DNA from: Haloprofundus salilacus
Lineage (GTDB): Archaea; Halobacteriota; Halobacteria; Halobacteriales; Haloferacaceae
Length of the DNA stretch: 64,000 nt
NCBI RefSeq assembly: GCF_020150815.1
Contig: NZ_CP083723.1
Coordinates: 1-64,000 of the forward strand
Direction of reading: 5' to 3'
In this document: in pieces, positions 9,404 to 17,534 of the stretch
Layout: each line of letters starts with the position of its first letter
Numbering within the stretch: position 1 is the stretch's first letter
The notes under the pieces: model-generated
What the model was told of the DNA's origin: nothing
The model's input: the letters and a program-made list of their open reading frames with translations, nothing else
Database searches by the model: none
Made by a program: the position numbers and the translations under genes

Positions 9404-9540
9404 AGTTTAAGAAGGATACGGAGACGGTTAAGACGTTTGGGGTCCTCGTTAGCGGGTGACACAGCATACCACGAGCGGTGGCTCTCGTGCGCTACGAGCG
9501 GCGGTTCTCCGGACCACTCTCTGTCCGCGGCCGCCACCGC

Positions 9541-9885
9541 TCACCTCGTCGGTCCCGCTCTGCTCTGTACGCGCCACCCGCCTTCCATCGTCTCGTCGCG
9601 TTCGGCGTACTCCACGGCCGTTTCGTCGCCGACGAGGTTGCCGCCGTCGACGGCTTCGACGCGGAACCGCACGTCGAGGCTGTTGCCGCAGCAACCGGTG
9701 TCCACGAACGTCTCGATCGCGTCGCCGACGGCGGGCTCGTCGAGTTTCCGGCGAAGATAGCCCCGATATCGGTCTGTCGAAATCTGGTCGCGCCCCCACT
9801 CGCTGAGGTTCTTCGGATGCGAGAGGACGACCCGCGTCGCGGTTCGCTGGCGGTTCTCGTCGTCCGTCTGGGTGGATTCGGCCAT
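9541..9885 (-). CDS. Conserved haloarchaeal protein, function unknown
   Basis: A 114 aa protein from the ATG at 9885 (MAESTQTDDENRQRTATRVVL). It has a charged N-terminus and an alpha/beta middle containing LSEWGRDQISTDRYRGYLRRKL. A VDTGCCGNSLDVRFRVEAVDGG stretch carries two adjacent cysteines. No known domain is recognised. The preceding nine codons of the open frame (from 9912) contain Cys-Leu-Gly-Arg and are less likely. It lies upstream of and codirectional with aIF1A, with a gap of about 137 bp; secF starts divergently 79 bp away. Confidence 0.72.
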   Translation of the reverse strand: MAESTQTDDENRQRTATRVVLSHPKNLSEWGRDQISTDRYRGYLRRKLDEPAVGDAIETFVDTGCCGNSLDVRFRVEAVDGGNLVGDETAVEYAERDETMEGGWRVQSRAGPTR

Positions 9886-9964
9886 CGAGAACCGTACGCG
9901 ACCGAGGCACATGAGGGCACGGAAATTTAAGAAGGCTTATTCGACGGGCTGACTACCGCCCGAC

Positions 9965-10855
9965 ATGGTTGCATTCGACGTACCGGAGGTCGATTACACC
10001 CGGTACACGAATCGCCAACTCGCGGCGGTTCCGCTCGCGGTCCTCGCGCTCGCCCTTCTCGTCATCGCCGTCACGTTCGCGACGACGGGCGCGCCCGTGG
10101 CGCTCGGAACCGAGTTCTCCGGCGGAACGGAGGTGCGACTCGCCGTCGACGCCCCCGACGGACAGGCCGAGCAGGTCATCCAGCGGGCGTTCGATGCCGA
10201 CATCGAGTCGATTCAGTCCGTCCCGTCCGACGGGACGTACGTCGTCACCTTCGGTCCCGACACGGACCCCGCGCAGTTGGAACAGACGGTAGAGAACCCG
10301 CCGAACGACGCGGCCCAGCGTCTCGAAATACAAAGTCTCTCGACGGTCTCGGCGAGCTTCGCGGGTGACTCCCAGCGACTCGCGCTCGGCGGCGTCGGCG
10401 TCGCGTTCCTCGGGATGAGCCTCGTCGTCTTCGCGCTGTTCCGGACGTTCGTCCCCTCCATCGCCGTCGTCGTCTCGGCGTTCTCCGACGTCGTCATCCC
10501 GGTAGCGCTGATGAACCTCCTCGGCATCGAACTCTCGTTGGGGACCGTCGCCGCACTGTTGATGCTCATCGGGTACAGCGTCGACTCCGACATCCTCCTG
10601 AACGACCACATCCTGCGCCGATCGGGCGACTTCTACGAGTCGACGTACCGCGCAATGCGGACGGGTGTCACGATGACGCTCACGTCGCTCGCCGCGATGA
10701 TCGTCATGACGATTACGGCGACGCTGTTCGGAATCCAACTGCTCTCGGCCATCGGTATCATCCTCGTCTTCGGGCTGACCGCCGACCTGATGAACACGTA
10801 CCTGCTGAACCTCAGCCTGCTTCGCTGGTACAAGTTCGAGGGGGTGAGGCGATGA
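9965..10855 (+). CDS. secF: Protein-export membrane protein SecF
   Basis: Subunit of the SecDF complex that uses the ion gradient to aid Sec-dependent translocation. The 296 aa sequence has a first membrane helix (about 18-40), an extracytoplasmic P1 domain starting TEFSGGTEVRLAV, then five helices in the C-terminal half with the RND-type pattern LLMLIGYSVDSDILLNDHIL. The order secF-secD is the haloarchaeal one, the reverse of most bacteria. The stop overlaps the secD start (ATGA at 10852-10855), indicating translational coupling. Confidence 0.95.
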   Translation: MVAFDVPEVDYTRYTNRQLAAVPLAVLALALLVIAVTFATTGAPVALGTEFSGGTEVRLAVDAPDGQAEQVIQRAFDADIESIQSVPSDGTYVVTFGPDTDPAQLEQTVENPPNDAAQRLEIQSLSTVSASFAGDSQRLALGGVGVAFLGMSLVVFALFRTFVPSIAVVVSAFSDVVIPVALMNLLGIELSLGTVAALLMLIGYSVDSDILLNDHILRRSGDFYESTYRAMRTGVTMTLTSLAAMIVMTITATLFGIQLLSAIGIILVFGLTADLMNTYLLNLSLLRWYKFEGVRR

Positions 10856-12453
10856 GCACCCTCCGCGACAACTGGCGGGTCATCCTGCTGGTCGTCCTCC
10901 TCGTCGCCAGCGTGTTCGCGCTGTTCGGTCCCGCCGGCGGCGCCGCCGGCGGCGCAGACGGGAACCAGACCGCCGGCAACGGGAGCGTCGCCGGAGCCAG
11001 CGACGGCCCGACAAACCTCGTCTACGGACTCGACCTCTCGGGCGGGACCCGCATCCGCGCGCCGCTCGTCGGCGTCACCGCCGAGGAAGTCGAGTTCGAC
11101 AACGACTCGACCGCGCAGGTCGCCCAGAACGTCGCCGGCGAGCTGCCGAACGCCGACGTGACCGACGTGACGGTCCGACAGCCGACGCAGGACCGCTCGG
11201 CGACCGTCGAAGTCACGACGCGAAACGTCTCCACTGACGATCTCGCCGCGGCGCTCGACGCGGCCGGCTACGAGTACGGCAACGTTCGCGACGGCGTCAC
11301 CGAGGAGACCCGAGAGCAGACCGTCGCCGTCATCAGCAACAAGATCAATCAGGCGGGGCTCTCCGGCGGCTCCGCGCGCATCGTCTCCACGTCGACCGGC
11401 GAGTACTTCGTCCTCATCGAAGTACCCGACGAACAGCGCTCGGACGTGCTCGAGCTCGTCAGCCAGCAGGGTCAGGTGCAGGTCGACGCCTACTACCCGG
11501 TCGAAGAGAACGGCTCGACGGAGTACCGCCGCGAGATGGTGCTCGAACAGGGCGACTTCCAGGACATCGGCAACCCCGAGCAAGGGCAGGGCGGCAGTCC
11601 GCCGAACGTGCCCGTGGTCATTCGCGAGTCCGAAGCGCCGGAGTTCCAGCAGCGGATGGTCGAAACCGGCGTCGCTGGCGATGGGGGAAGCGTCTGTAGC
11701 TACGACGAGAACCCCAACGAGACGGGACCGTGTCTGTTGACCGTCGTCGACGGCGAAGTCATCTACTCGGCCGGGATGAGCCCCGGTCTCGCCGACGACA
11801 TGCGGAGCGGCCAGTGGGAGAGCAACCCGCAGTTCGTCCTCCAGACGACGAACTACTCGGAGGCCCAGCAGCTCTCCATAAACCTTCGCGCCGGCGCGCT
11901 CCCCGCGCCGCTGGACATCGGCCCGGACGGCGAGGGAACGTCGTCGTACATCTCGCCGACGCAGGGTGAGAACTTCCGCATCAACTCGCTCATCACGGGC
12001 ATTGTCGCCGTGCTCGCCGTCAGCGCAGTCGTCTTCTTCCGCTACGGCTCCGCCCGCGTCGCGGCCCCGATGGTCGTGACGGCGCTGTCGGAGGTGGTCA
12101 TCCTCCTCGGCGCGGCGGCGTGGCTGCGCTACCCGCTCGACCTCGCGGTCATCGGCGGCTTCATCGCCGTCATCGGAACGGGGGTGGACGACCTCATCAT
12201 CATCGCCGACGAGGTGATGGCCGAAGGCGACGTGCACTCCAGAAAGGTGTTCCAGTCGCGCTTCAAGAAGGCGTTCTGGGTCATCGGCGCGGCCGCCGTG
12301 ACGACCATCATCGCGATGAGTCCGCTGGCGGTGCTCTCGCTCGGCGACCTGCGCGGCTTCGCCATCTTCACCATCCTCGGCGTGCTCATCGGCGTCATCG
12401 TCACCCGACCCGCCTACGGTGACATCCTGCGGGCGCTCTTGACCGACCGCTGA
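10852..12453 (+). CDS. secD: Protein-export membrane protein SecD
   Basis: Partner of SecF in the membrane. The 533 aa sequence has an N-terminal helix (about 8-26), a Gly/Ala/Asn-rich linker, the D1-type motif YGLDLSGGTRI, a large extracytoplasmic P1 domain, and five C-terminal helices beginning FRINSLITGIVAVLAVSAVVFF. The motif GFIAVIGTGVDDLIIIADEV carries the acidic residues in the membrane that are expected for proton or sodium coupling. It starts within the secF stop, so the two form one operon. Confidence 0.95.
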   Translation: MSTLRDNWRVILLVVLLVASVFALFGPAGGAAGGADGNQTAGNGSVAGASDGPTNLVYGLDLSGGTRIRAPLVGVTAEEVEFDNDSTAQVAQNVAGELPNADVTDVTVRQPTQDRSATVEVTTRNVSTDDLAAALDAAGYEYGNVRDGVTEETREQTVAVISNKINQAGLSGGSARIVSTSTGEYFVLIEVPDEQRSDVLELVSQQGQVQVDAYYPVEENGSTEYRREMVLEQGDFQDIGNPEQGQGGSPPNVPVVIRESEAPEFQQRMVETGVAGDGGSVCSYDENPNETGPCLLTVVDGEVIYSAGMSPGLADDMRSGQWESNPQFVLQTTNYSEAQQLSINLRAGALPAPLDIGPDGEGTSSYISPTQGENFRINSLITGIVAVLAVSAVVFFRYGSARVAAPMVVTALSEVVILLGAAAWLRYPLDLAVIGGFIAVIGTGVDDLIIIADEVMAEGDVHSRKVFQSRFKKAFWVIGAAAVTTIIAMSPLAVLSLGDLRGFAIFTILGVLIGVIVTRPAYGDILRALLTDR

Positions 12454-12605
12454 GCGGTCGACGTTCCCCTCGTTCTTTCGTTTCCGCAGTTTTTGACCGT
12501 ATCGTGGCCAGTTCCTGTCGATCGTTACGTTCGTCGCATTCTTTCTCTGTTGTCGTCCGACTCGAACCCTATACGCACAAGACGGTGGGGGTCAAACGAG
12601 GTGAT

Positions 12606-12725
12606 ATGCACCTACCAACGCTCGGAACACCCGAAGGGGCGTTCGACTACCTGATGATCGTACTGCTCGCGACCACCGTCGTGTTCGGACTGTTCTTCGG
12701 CGCGCTCGCAATCGGAGTGTTCTGA
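12606..12725 (+). CDS. 39-residue membrane peptide
   Basis: A small gene starting MHLPTLGTPEGAFDYLMIV, followed by one membrane helix (LLATTVVFGLFFGALAIGVF). A near-perfect Shine-Dalgarno sequence GAGGTGAT lies at 12598-12605, directly before the ATG, and is the main evidence that this short frame is translated. The stop codon abuts the stop of the convergent rnhB. Function unknown. The longer in-frame extension upstream is Ser/Arg-rich and was not used. Confidence 0.62.
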   Translation: MHLPTLGTPEGAFDYLMIVLLATTVVFGLFFGALAIGVF

Positions 12726-13373
12726 TCAGAACTCCGACAGCGCCGACTGCTCGGCGGCCGCCAGCACGTCGGCGCAGGTCTGCCACGACGAACGCGCACA
12801 GTCCGGGAGCGTCCCGTGTTCGCGGACGTACTCCCGAAGAAACGTCCGCGTCGTCGGGTCACTCGGATAGCCGCTCCCGACGTCGCCGTACGACTCTGCG
12901 ATAGCCTCGACGCGCGCGTCCCGCTCGACTTTGGCGACGACGCTCGCCGCGCTGACGACCGGATGCGACTCGTCGGCGCGGTGTTCCGACCGCACGTCGA
13001 TTTTTCGACCGCCGGCTTCGACGGCCGCGCGTACTCGGCGACCGAACCGCGCTTCGTCCACGTCGCCCGCATCGACGACGGCGACGTCGCCGTTCTCGGC
13101 GACGGCGGCGAGCGCCTCCGCCTGCGCGGCGACGGTCAAACCGTTCATGTCCGTCTCCGGGTCGTCGATGCGCGCCGGTGCGACGACGGCGACGCCGACG
13201 GTCACCGCCGAATCCTCGCAGAGTCGCGCCGCGAGCGACTCCCGCTTCGCCGGTGAGAGCCGTTTCGAGTCGTCAAGTCCGTCCGGTAGCGCCGCCGAGG
13301 GCGCGCGAACCGCCGCCGCGACCATGGGACCGAGCACCGGTCCCTTCCCCGCTTCGTCGGCACCGAGTTCCAT
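12726..13373 (-). CDS. rnhB: Ribonuclease HII
   Basis: Cleaves RNA in RNA/DNA hybrids and at single ribonucleotides in duplex DNA. The 215 aa protein starts MELGADEAGKGPVLGPMVAA, giving the catalytic Asp6-Glu7 pair. DDSKRLSP follows, then the third acidic residue in the VVDAGDVDEARF region, and Asp in HPVVSAASVVAKVERD. The length is normal for archaeal RNase HII. It is convergent with the 39-residue peptide gene. Confidence 0.94.
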   Translation of the reverse strand: MELGADEAGKGPVLGPMVAAAVRAPSAALPDGLDDSKRLSPAKRESLAARLCEDSAVTVGVAVVAPARIDDPETDMNGLTVAAQAEALAAVAENGDVAVVDAGDVDEARFGRRVRAAVEAGGRKIDVRSEHRADESHPVVSAASVVAKVERDARVEAIAESYGDVGSGYPSDPTTRTFLREYVREHGTLPDCARSSWQTCADVLAAAEQSALSEF

Positions 13374-13862
13374 GATTGCGCCCTCTCCCGGCGAGCGCTA
13401 AGGTGTTTCCGTCCGTCGCGACGCAGGCGTGCTCGCGCTCGTTCTCGCCGTCTTCGGTCACGCGGTTGCGATTAGTCTCCGACAGGGGGTCGATTCCGGG
13501 CGCGTCTCACCGAGACGTCACAGATACGACTACAGTGTCAGTGTGTGAATACGGTGACAATACCTTACTATCCGGGCGGTGTACGGGAGTCCGCGGGAGG
13601 TGAGGTGTGTCAACCACAACCGGGTACTGGTACCCCCGTGTTACCGCTGGTGTGTCAGATTCCTCCCGCGATGCGTCAGCACCCGTCCGACGGCTAATCT
13701 CATCTAGTAATAATTCTTGCTATAGGCTACCAAAGTCACGAGTGCTCCGATACGATTTGCGCGTGTATCCGCCTCCACTCCCGGCCGAAGCAGTACCGTC
13801 TGGAACGGTAGCAACTTCGGGACGGTATCACACGTCGAGAACGGCTTCGGCGGCCGGATTCG
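13374..13862 (-). other. 489 bp intergenic region between pus10 and rnhB
   Basis: No convincing gene is seen. The open frames here are Ser/Arg-rich or lack haloarchaeal codon bias. The middle (about 13540-13735) is less GC-rich, contains the GTGTCA word several times (GTGTCAGTGTGTGA, GGTGTGTCAACC, GGTGTGTCAGAT) and the AT-rich stretch ATCTAGTAATAATTCTTGC near 13700. It could hold the rnhB promoter or an unannotated small RNA. Searches by eye for the SRP RNA and RNase P signature loops were negative. Confidence 0.5.
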
Positions 13863-15161
13863 TCACCTGAAAAACTCTTCGCGCTCGAACGGTTCGTCCT
13901 CGCCTTCGACAGCGAGCACGTCGAGCGCTGTGACGACGGCGGAGACACCGAGCACTCCGGCCAGACTGGGCTCGGTTCGGCCGTCGTCGCCGGAGACGAG
14001 TTCCTTGATGTAGAGGCCGCCCTCACCGTGGACCTCGACCGTCGCGTGCCGCTCGTCGACGCGCTCGGCGGTTGCGTCGTAGACGTGGCGGGTTCGCGTG
14101 AGGTTCGCGCGTCGGTGGTCGACACGCTGCGGCGTGTACTGTTCGACGGTCGCGCCGGTGAGTTCCTCGACGGCCTCAGAGAGTGTCGCCTCGCTCACGT
14201 CGGCGTCGAACTCGACTTCCGCGCGGTAGATCTTGCTCGCGTCCAGACTCTTCACCCGCTCGACCATGTCGTGCTCGGCGAGGCGGAGTCCCTCGACTTC
14301 GACTTTCCCGTCGGCGAACGCGTTGATGTCACCTTCGAGCCGCTCCACGTCGACGTCGCGGCGGCGCGGTTCCTTGATTTCGATGACGAACGGTCGGCCC
14401 GTCCCGAGCATCAGCGCGTCGACGTCCTCGCGGCCCGCGCCGTGGAACAGCGACTCGACGCCGTCCATCACGTCGAGGACGACGGGGGAACTGAGGCCCT
14501 CGACGCTGTCCTCGTAGAGGTAGCCGCTGCCGCCGCAGCGGTCGCAGGTCTGTCTTCCCTGTCGGCCGCTGCCGTCGCACTCGCGGCACGGCCACTCGGT
14601 CTGCGGGATATCGCGGACGAGCTTTCGGTACCGGCCGTAGACGAACGCGGAGTTCACCTCGGTCTCGACGGTGTCGCTCTCGACGTCGAGAATGAACTGC
14701 ACGTCTGGTCGCTGGAAGTCGACGGCGGTGTCGGTGAGTCGGCCGACCCGCTTGCCGACCTCGCGGTTGAACTCGGACTTGAACGGCTCGCCGGCGTCTT
14801 CGGGCAGTCCCGCCATCTCTCGAAGCAGCGCCTCGTTCTCCTCAACGAGCGGCGGCGCTCGCGTGCCGACCTGATACGTCTCGAACTCGACGGGTTCGTC
14901 GCCGTTGCCGCCGTCCACCGTCGCGGTGGCGCGCTCGGCCCACTCGTCGAACCGCTCGCAGAGACCTTCGCACACCCAGCAGTCGGCGGGGTCGACGTCT
15001 TCCGGCTCCTCGTCGTCCTCCAACGCCGCGGCAACGCGGAGCGACCGACCGCGCTCGCCGTTGGTCAGTCCGTAGCTCCGGTCGGCGAACGCCCGGCCCA
15101 GACAGGCGTTGCAGATCGGCCCGCCCTCGGTCAACGCGCGCGCGTCGTCGAGAATTCCCAT
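13863..15161 (-). CDS. pus10: tRNA pseudouridine synthase Pus10
   Basis: Makes pseudouridine 54 and 55 in archaeal tRNAs. The 432 aa sequence has N-terminal zinc-binding cysteine pairs (CNACLGRAF and CWVCEGLCE), a central CRECDGSG/CDRCGGSG knuckle, and the catalytic core FHGAGREDVDALMLGTGRPF with the catalytic Asp, followed by VIEIKEPRRR. The start at 15161 (MGILDDARALTEGG) is favoured over the ATG two codons upstream; both are possible. It is divergent from the EamA transporter gene and followed by a long gene-free gap. Confidence 0.93.
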   Translation of the reverse strand: MGILDDARALTEGGPICNACLGRAFADRSYGLTNGERGRSLRVAAALEDDEEPEDVDPADCWVCEGLCERFDEWAERATATVDGGNGDEPVEFETYQVGTRAPPLVEENEALLREMAGLPEDAGEPFKSEFNREVGKRVGRLTDTAVDFQRPDVQFILDVESDTVETEVNSAFVYGRYRKLVRDIPQTEWPCRECDGSGRQGRQTCDRCGGSGYLYEDSVEGLSSPVVLDVMDGVESLFHGAGREDVDALMLGTGRPFVIEIKEPRRRDVDVERLEGDINAFADGKVEVEGLRLAEHDMVERVKSLDASKIYRAEVEFDADVSEATLSEAVEELTGATVEQYTPQRVDHRRANLTRTRHVYDATAERVDERHATVEVHGEGGLYIKELVSGDDGRTEPSLAGVLGVSAVVTALDVLAVEGEDEPFEREEFFR

Positions 15162-15348
15162 GGGCATACTCGTCTCGGCGTTGCTTTCCGTCTTGCTATT
15201 CGGCGGCCCACCGATTCCGACGGCTATCTCCGAGGCTATTTACTATGTATCACGGTCTCCGATGGGTCAAGTTCCCGTGAACCGCGGTATCACGGCTGCG
15301 AGAAGCTTCTTATGCCCCCGTCGGCTACGACCGCCACCACCTATCGGA

Positions 15349-16335
15349 ATGAGCCGCTATCGAAATCTCGCGTTGTTCCTGACGCTCTCGGTCATCTGGG
15401 GTACCGCCTATCTCGCAATCGACGCCGGTCTGGCGACGCTGCCGCCGGTGCTGTTCGCCGCGCTCCGCTACGATGTCGCGGGCGCGGCGCTGTTCGCCTT
15501 CGCGCTCGTCCGCAACGACCGCTGGCGGCCGCGAACGCTCGCCGAGTGGCGACTCGTCGCCGTCGGCGGCCTGTTAGTTATCGGGCTGAACTTCGCGTTT
15601 CTCTTCTCCGGACAGCGGTACGTCGGCGGCGCTATCGCCGCCATCGTCGCCAGCACTGCACCCGTGCTGACGCCGCTTTTCGCCCGCTTTCTGCTCCCCG
15701 ATGAACGTCTCGACGCGCGGGGTGTCGTCGGCGTCCTCCTCGGGCTGGCGGGTGTCGTCGTCGTCGCCGCCGGCGGGAGCACGCTCGGCGGCAACCTCGT
15801 CGGCATCGTCCTGCTCGCGCTGGCGGCGGTGAGTTTCGCGTTCGGAACCGTTCTCACCGAGCGCTACGACGCGCCGCTGTCGCTGGTGCCGACGCAGGCG
15901 TGGATGATGCTCGTCGGCGCCGGTTTCCTCCACGCGGTCAGCGCGGTGCTCGGCGAGACGCCGCCGCTGTTGGTGACGTGGACGCCCGCCGCCTTCGCGG
16001 CGCTCGCGTACCTCGCGCTCGTCTCCAGCGCCGTCGGCTACGTGCTCTACTTCGACCTGCTCGACAGACTCGGGGCGGTCGAAATCAGCCTCGTGAAGTA
16101 CGTCGTCCCCGTCGTCACCGCTCTCGTCGGCTGGGCGGCGCTCGGCGAGTCGCTCTCGCCGGGGACCGTCGCGGGCTTCGCGCTCATCGTCGGCGGATTC
16201 GCGCTGCTGAAAGGCGGCGACGCGTTCGACGAAGTGGTCCGCCTGCAGGCGCGCGTCAGTCGCGGCTACAACGCCGAGAACGTCTACGTTCCCGACAGTA
16301 GCGCTCGCCGCGACGCGGCGTTCGGCGATGACTAA
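15349..16335 (+). CDS. EamA-family (DMT) transporter
   Basis: Drug/metabolite transporter with ten predicted helices in two EamA repeats. The first repeat begins LALFLTLSVIWGTAYLAID and the second begins near residue 155 (GNLVGIVLLALAAVSFAFG). The protein is 328 aa from the ATG at 15349, typical for the family. The upstream in-frame extension to 15109 is opposite the pus10 5' end and was rejected. The substrate cannot be told. The C-terminal tail of about 40 residues is hydrophilic (VRLQARVSRGYNAENVYVPD). Confidence 0.9.
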   Translation: MSRYRNLALFLTLSVIWGTAYLAIDAGLATLPPVLFAALRYDVAGAALFAFALVRNDRWRPRTLAEWRLVAVGGLLVIGLNFAFLFSGQRYVGGAIAAIVASTAPVLTPLFARFLLPDERLDARGVVGVLLGLAGVVVVAAGGSTLGGNLVGIVLLALAAVSFAFGTVLTERYDAPLSLVPTQAWMMLVGAGFLHAVSAVLGETPPLLVTWTPAAFAALAYLALVSSAVGYVLYFDLLDRLGAVEISLVKYVVPVVTALVGWAALGESLSPGTVAGFALIVGGFALLKGGDAFDEVVRLQARVSRGYNAENVYVPDSSARRDAAFGDD

Positions 16336-16366
16336 CGTCGACGGTTAGCGGCGACGAAGCGAGTTT

Positions 16367-16918
16367 TCAGACGAGTTGACCGAGAAGCCACAGCACCGCC
16401 ACCGTCGACGCCGCGCCCAGCGCTAGCAACAGGACGAACAGGCCCCCGACGACGAGCGTGAAGAATCGGCGGTCTATCTCCTCGGCCCGCGGGTCGCCGC
16501 GGCGCGCTTCGGCGAGCGCGACGTTTCTCGCGTTCGCTTTCCAGACGGCGTCGAACACGTCGCCGACCACCGGAACCGACCCGACGACGGCGTCGACGAC
16601 GAGGTTGAACAGCATCCGCAGCACCGTTACTTTCGGCACGCCGAGGTAGGCGGCCTCGGCGACGATGTACGCCGACACCGCCGTGATGGGAACGTCGCCG
16701 ACGACAGGCACGAGACCGACTATCGGGTCGAGACCGATTCGGCGGTTCGTCCCCGGAATCCGAATCGAGTTGTCGAGGAGTCGGCCGAGGCGTCGCAGGC
16801 GACCGAGCGTCTCCGCGTGCTCGGCGACGCGTGTCGTCGAGGTGGCGTTGGTCGCGCGGTTTGCGCTGCTCACCGTCTCGGCTGTCTCGGAGTGGTTCGT
16901 CTCCGCCGAATCGCTCAC
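16367..16918 (-). CDS. DUF4112 domain membrane protein
   Basis: A 183 aa protein with a Ser/Thr/Glu-rich N-terminal 35 residues, then the DUF4112 core: LLDNSIRIPGTNRRIGLDPI, GLVPVVGDV and a second copy GSVPVVGDVFDAVWKAN, with intervening hydrophobic segments and a final helix FVLLLALGAASTVAVLWLL. The paired G-x-x-P-V-V-G-D-V motifs are the family hallmark. Function unknown. It is convergent with the EamA gene (32 bp gap). Confidence 0.9.
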   Translation of the reverse strand: MSDSAETNHSETAETVSSANRATNATSTTRVAEHAETLGRLRRLGRLLDNSIRIPGTNRRIGLDPIVGLVPVVGDVPITAVSAYIVAEAAYLGVPKVTVLRMLFNLVVDAVVGSVPVVGDVFDAVWKANARNVALAEARRGDPRAEEIDRRFFTLVVGGLFVLLLALGAASTVAVLWLLGQLV

Positions 16919-17004
16919 ATCACCCGTTCAGCACCGAACGGCAAAACCCCTCGGCGGTCGCTGCGGTCGGAGACGCGAAGTCGCGGTCACCGGATACGGA
17001 GAAG

Positions 17005-17075
17005 GCTCTCCGGCGGGAGTCGAACCCGCCTCCGCCGGTGTCGACCGGCGTGTCCCACCAGTGGACCGCGGAGAG
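17005..17075 (-). tRNA. tRNA-like sequence with aberrant anticodon loop (possible pseudo-tRNA)
   Basis: Read on the minus strand, a 71-nt cloverleaf can be drawn. The acceptor stem CTCTCCG/CGGAGAG is perfect over 7 bp. The D stem GTCC/GGAC is 4 bp with a short loop ACTGGTG, and the T arm GCGGG-TTCGACT-CCCGC is perfect with an intact T loop. The anticodon hairpin is CGCCGG-TCGACA-CCGGCG, a 6-bp stem with a 6-nt loop instead of 5 bp and 7 nt. The anticodon is therefore unclear (GAC for Val or CGA for Ser). The first pair is C-G and the discriminator is C, both unusual. It could be a decayed gene, a noncanonical tRNA or a tRNA mimic. It lies 25 bp after the small CDS on the same strand. Confidence 0.45.
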
Positions 17076-17099
17076 TGCGCGCCGGACGCGAGAGCGCAC

Positions 17100-17447
17100 T
17101 CACGCGTCGCGGACATCGCGCACCTCCGAGACGACCGACGCCCGTTTGACGCCAAAACTGTCGAGCAGCTGGGCTTCCAGCGCCGCGGCGTCCGAACCGT
17201 TTTCGGCGTCTGCGGCGTCCGCAACCTCCGCGTCGAGTTCGACGACGAGCGTCGCGCGGATCTCGACCGTCAGGTCGTTCAGACCGGGTTGGAGACCGCG
17301 GACCTCGAATTCGTCGACGTCGGTCACGCCGTCTAGCTTTCGCAGTCGCTCGCGGACGCCCGTCCGGAGGTCGCCGGAGGCGTCCCGCGAGACGTACACC
17401 GTCAGGTCGGCCGAGGCCGACACGGGGGGCAGTTTCTGCACTGACAT
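17100..17447 (-). CDS. Conserved hypothetical protein between two tRNA-like sequences
   Basis: A 115 aa acidic protein from the ATG at 17447 (MSVQKLPPVSASADLTVYVS). It has an alpha/beta pattern (LRKLDGVTDVDEFEVRGLQP, LTVEIRATLVVELDAEV) and a C-terminal helix ALEAQLLDSFGVKRASVVSEV. There is no signal peptide or membrane segment and the function is unknown. The ATG is only 3 nt from the 3' end of the upstream tRNA-like sequence, so any promoter must lie within or before that sequence. An alternative start at 17477 would overlap it. Confidence 0.65.
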   Translation of the reverse strand: MSVQKLPPVSASADLTVYVSRDASGDLRTGVRERLRKLDGVTDVDEFEVRGLQPGLNDLTVEIRATLVVELDAEVADAADAENGSDAAALEAQLLDSFGVKRASVVSEVRDVRDA

Positions 17448-17450
17448 GAG

Positions 17451-17515
17451 GGGGTCGGGAGGGAGTCGATTCCTCACCTGTCCGCGGACCGCTCTGCCGC
17501 TTGAGCTACCGACCC
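17451..17515 (-). pseudogene. Degenerate tRNA-like sequence (tRNA-Lys-like 5' half)
   Basis: On the minus strand the 5' half reads as a normal tRNA: acceptor GGGTCGG, T8-A9, and D arm GCTC-AAGCGGCA-GAGC. The acceptor 3' strand CCGACCC pairs perfectly. The region between has only 14 nt for anticodon arm plus variable loop, about 8 too few, and folds only as a tiny GTC/GAC hairpin. The T arm GAGGA-ATCGACT-CCCTC has lost the conserved G53-C61 pair and T54. It is most simply a decayed tRNA with a deleted anticodon arm. The acceptor and D-arm wording resembles haloarchaeal tRNA-Lys, from memory. Confidence 0.45.
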
Positions 17516-17534
17516 CACCGCCTCGCGGCGGTGG
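17515..17534. repeat. Perfect 8-bp hairpin next to the tRNA-like sequence
   Basis: CCACCGCC, a TCGC loop, then GGCGGTGG form a perfect 8-bp stem. It begins exactly at the 5' end of the minus-strand tRNA-like sequence. It may be a processing or recombination landmark. No T-tract follows, so a terminator role is not supported. Confidence 0.6.

Noticed and set aside
9030-9467. 145-codon minus-strand frame covering the aIF1A gene
   Set aside because: A different register of the same DNA; aIF1A at 9119-9403 is clearly the real gene.
10633-12237. 534-codon minus-strand frame opposite secF and secD
   Set aside because: Strand-shadow of the secFD coding bias; SecF and SecD motifs are unmistakable on the plus strand.
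13607-13870. 87-codon plus-strand frame in the pus10-rnhB gap
   Set aside because: Ser/Arg/Pro-rich, no codon bias, runs into pus10; not called.
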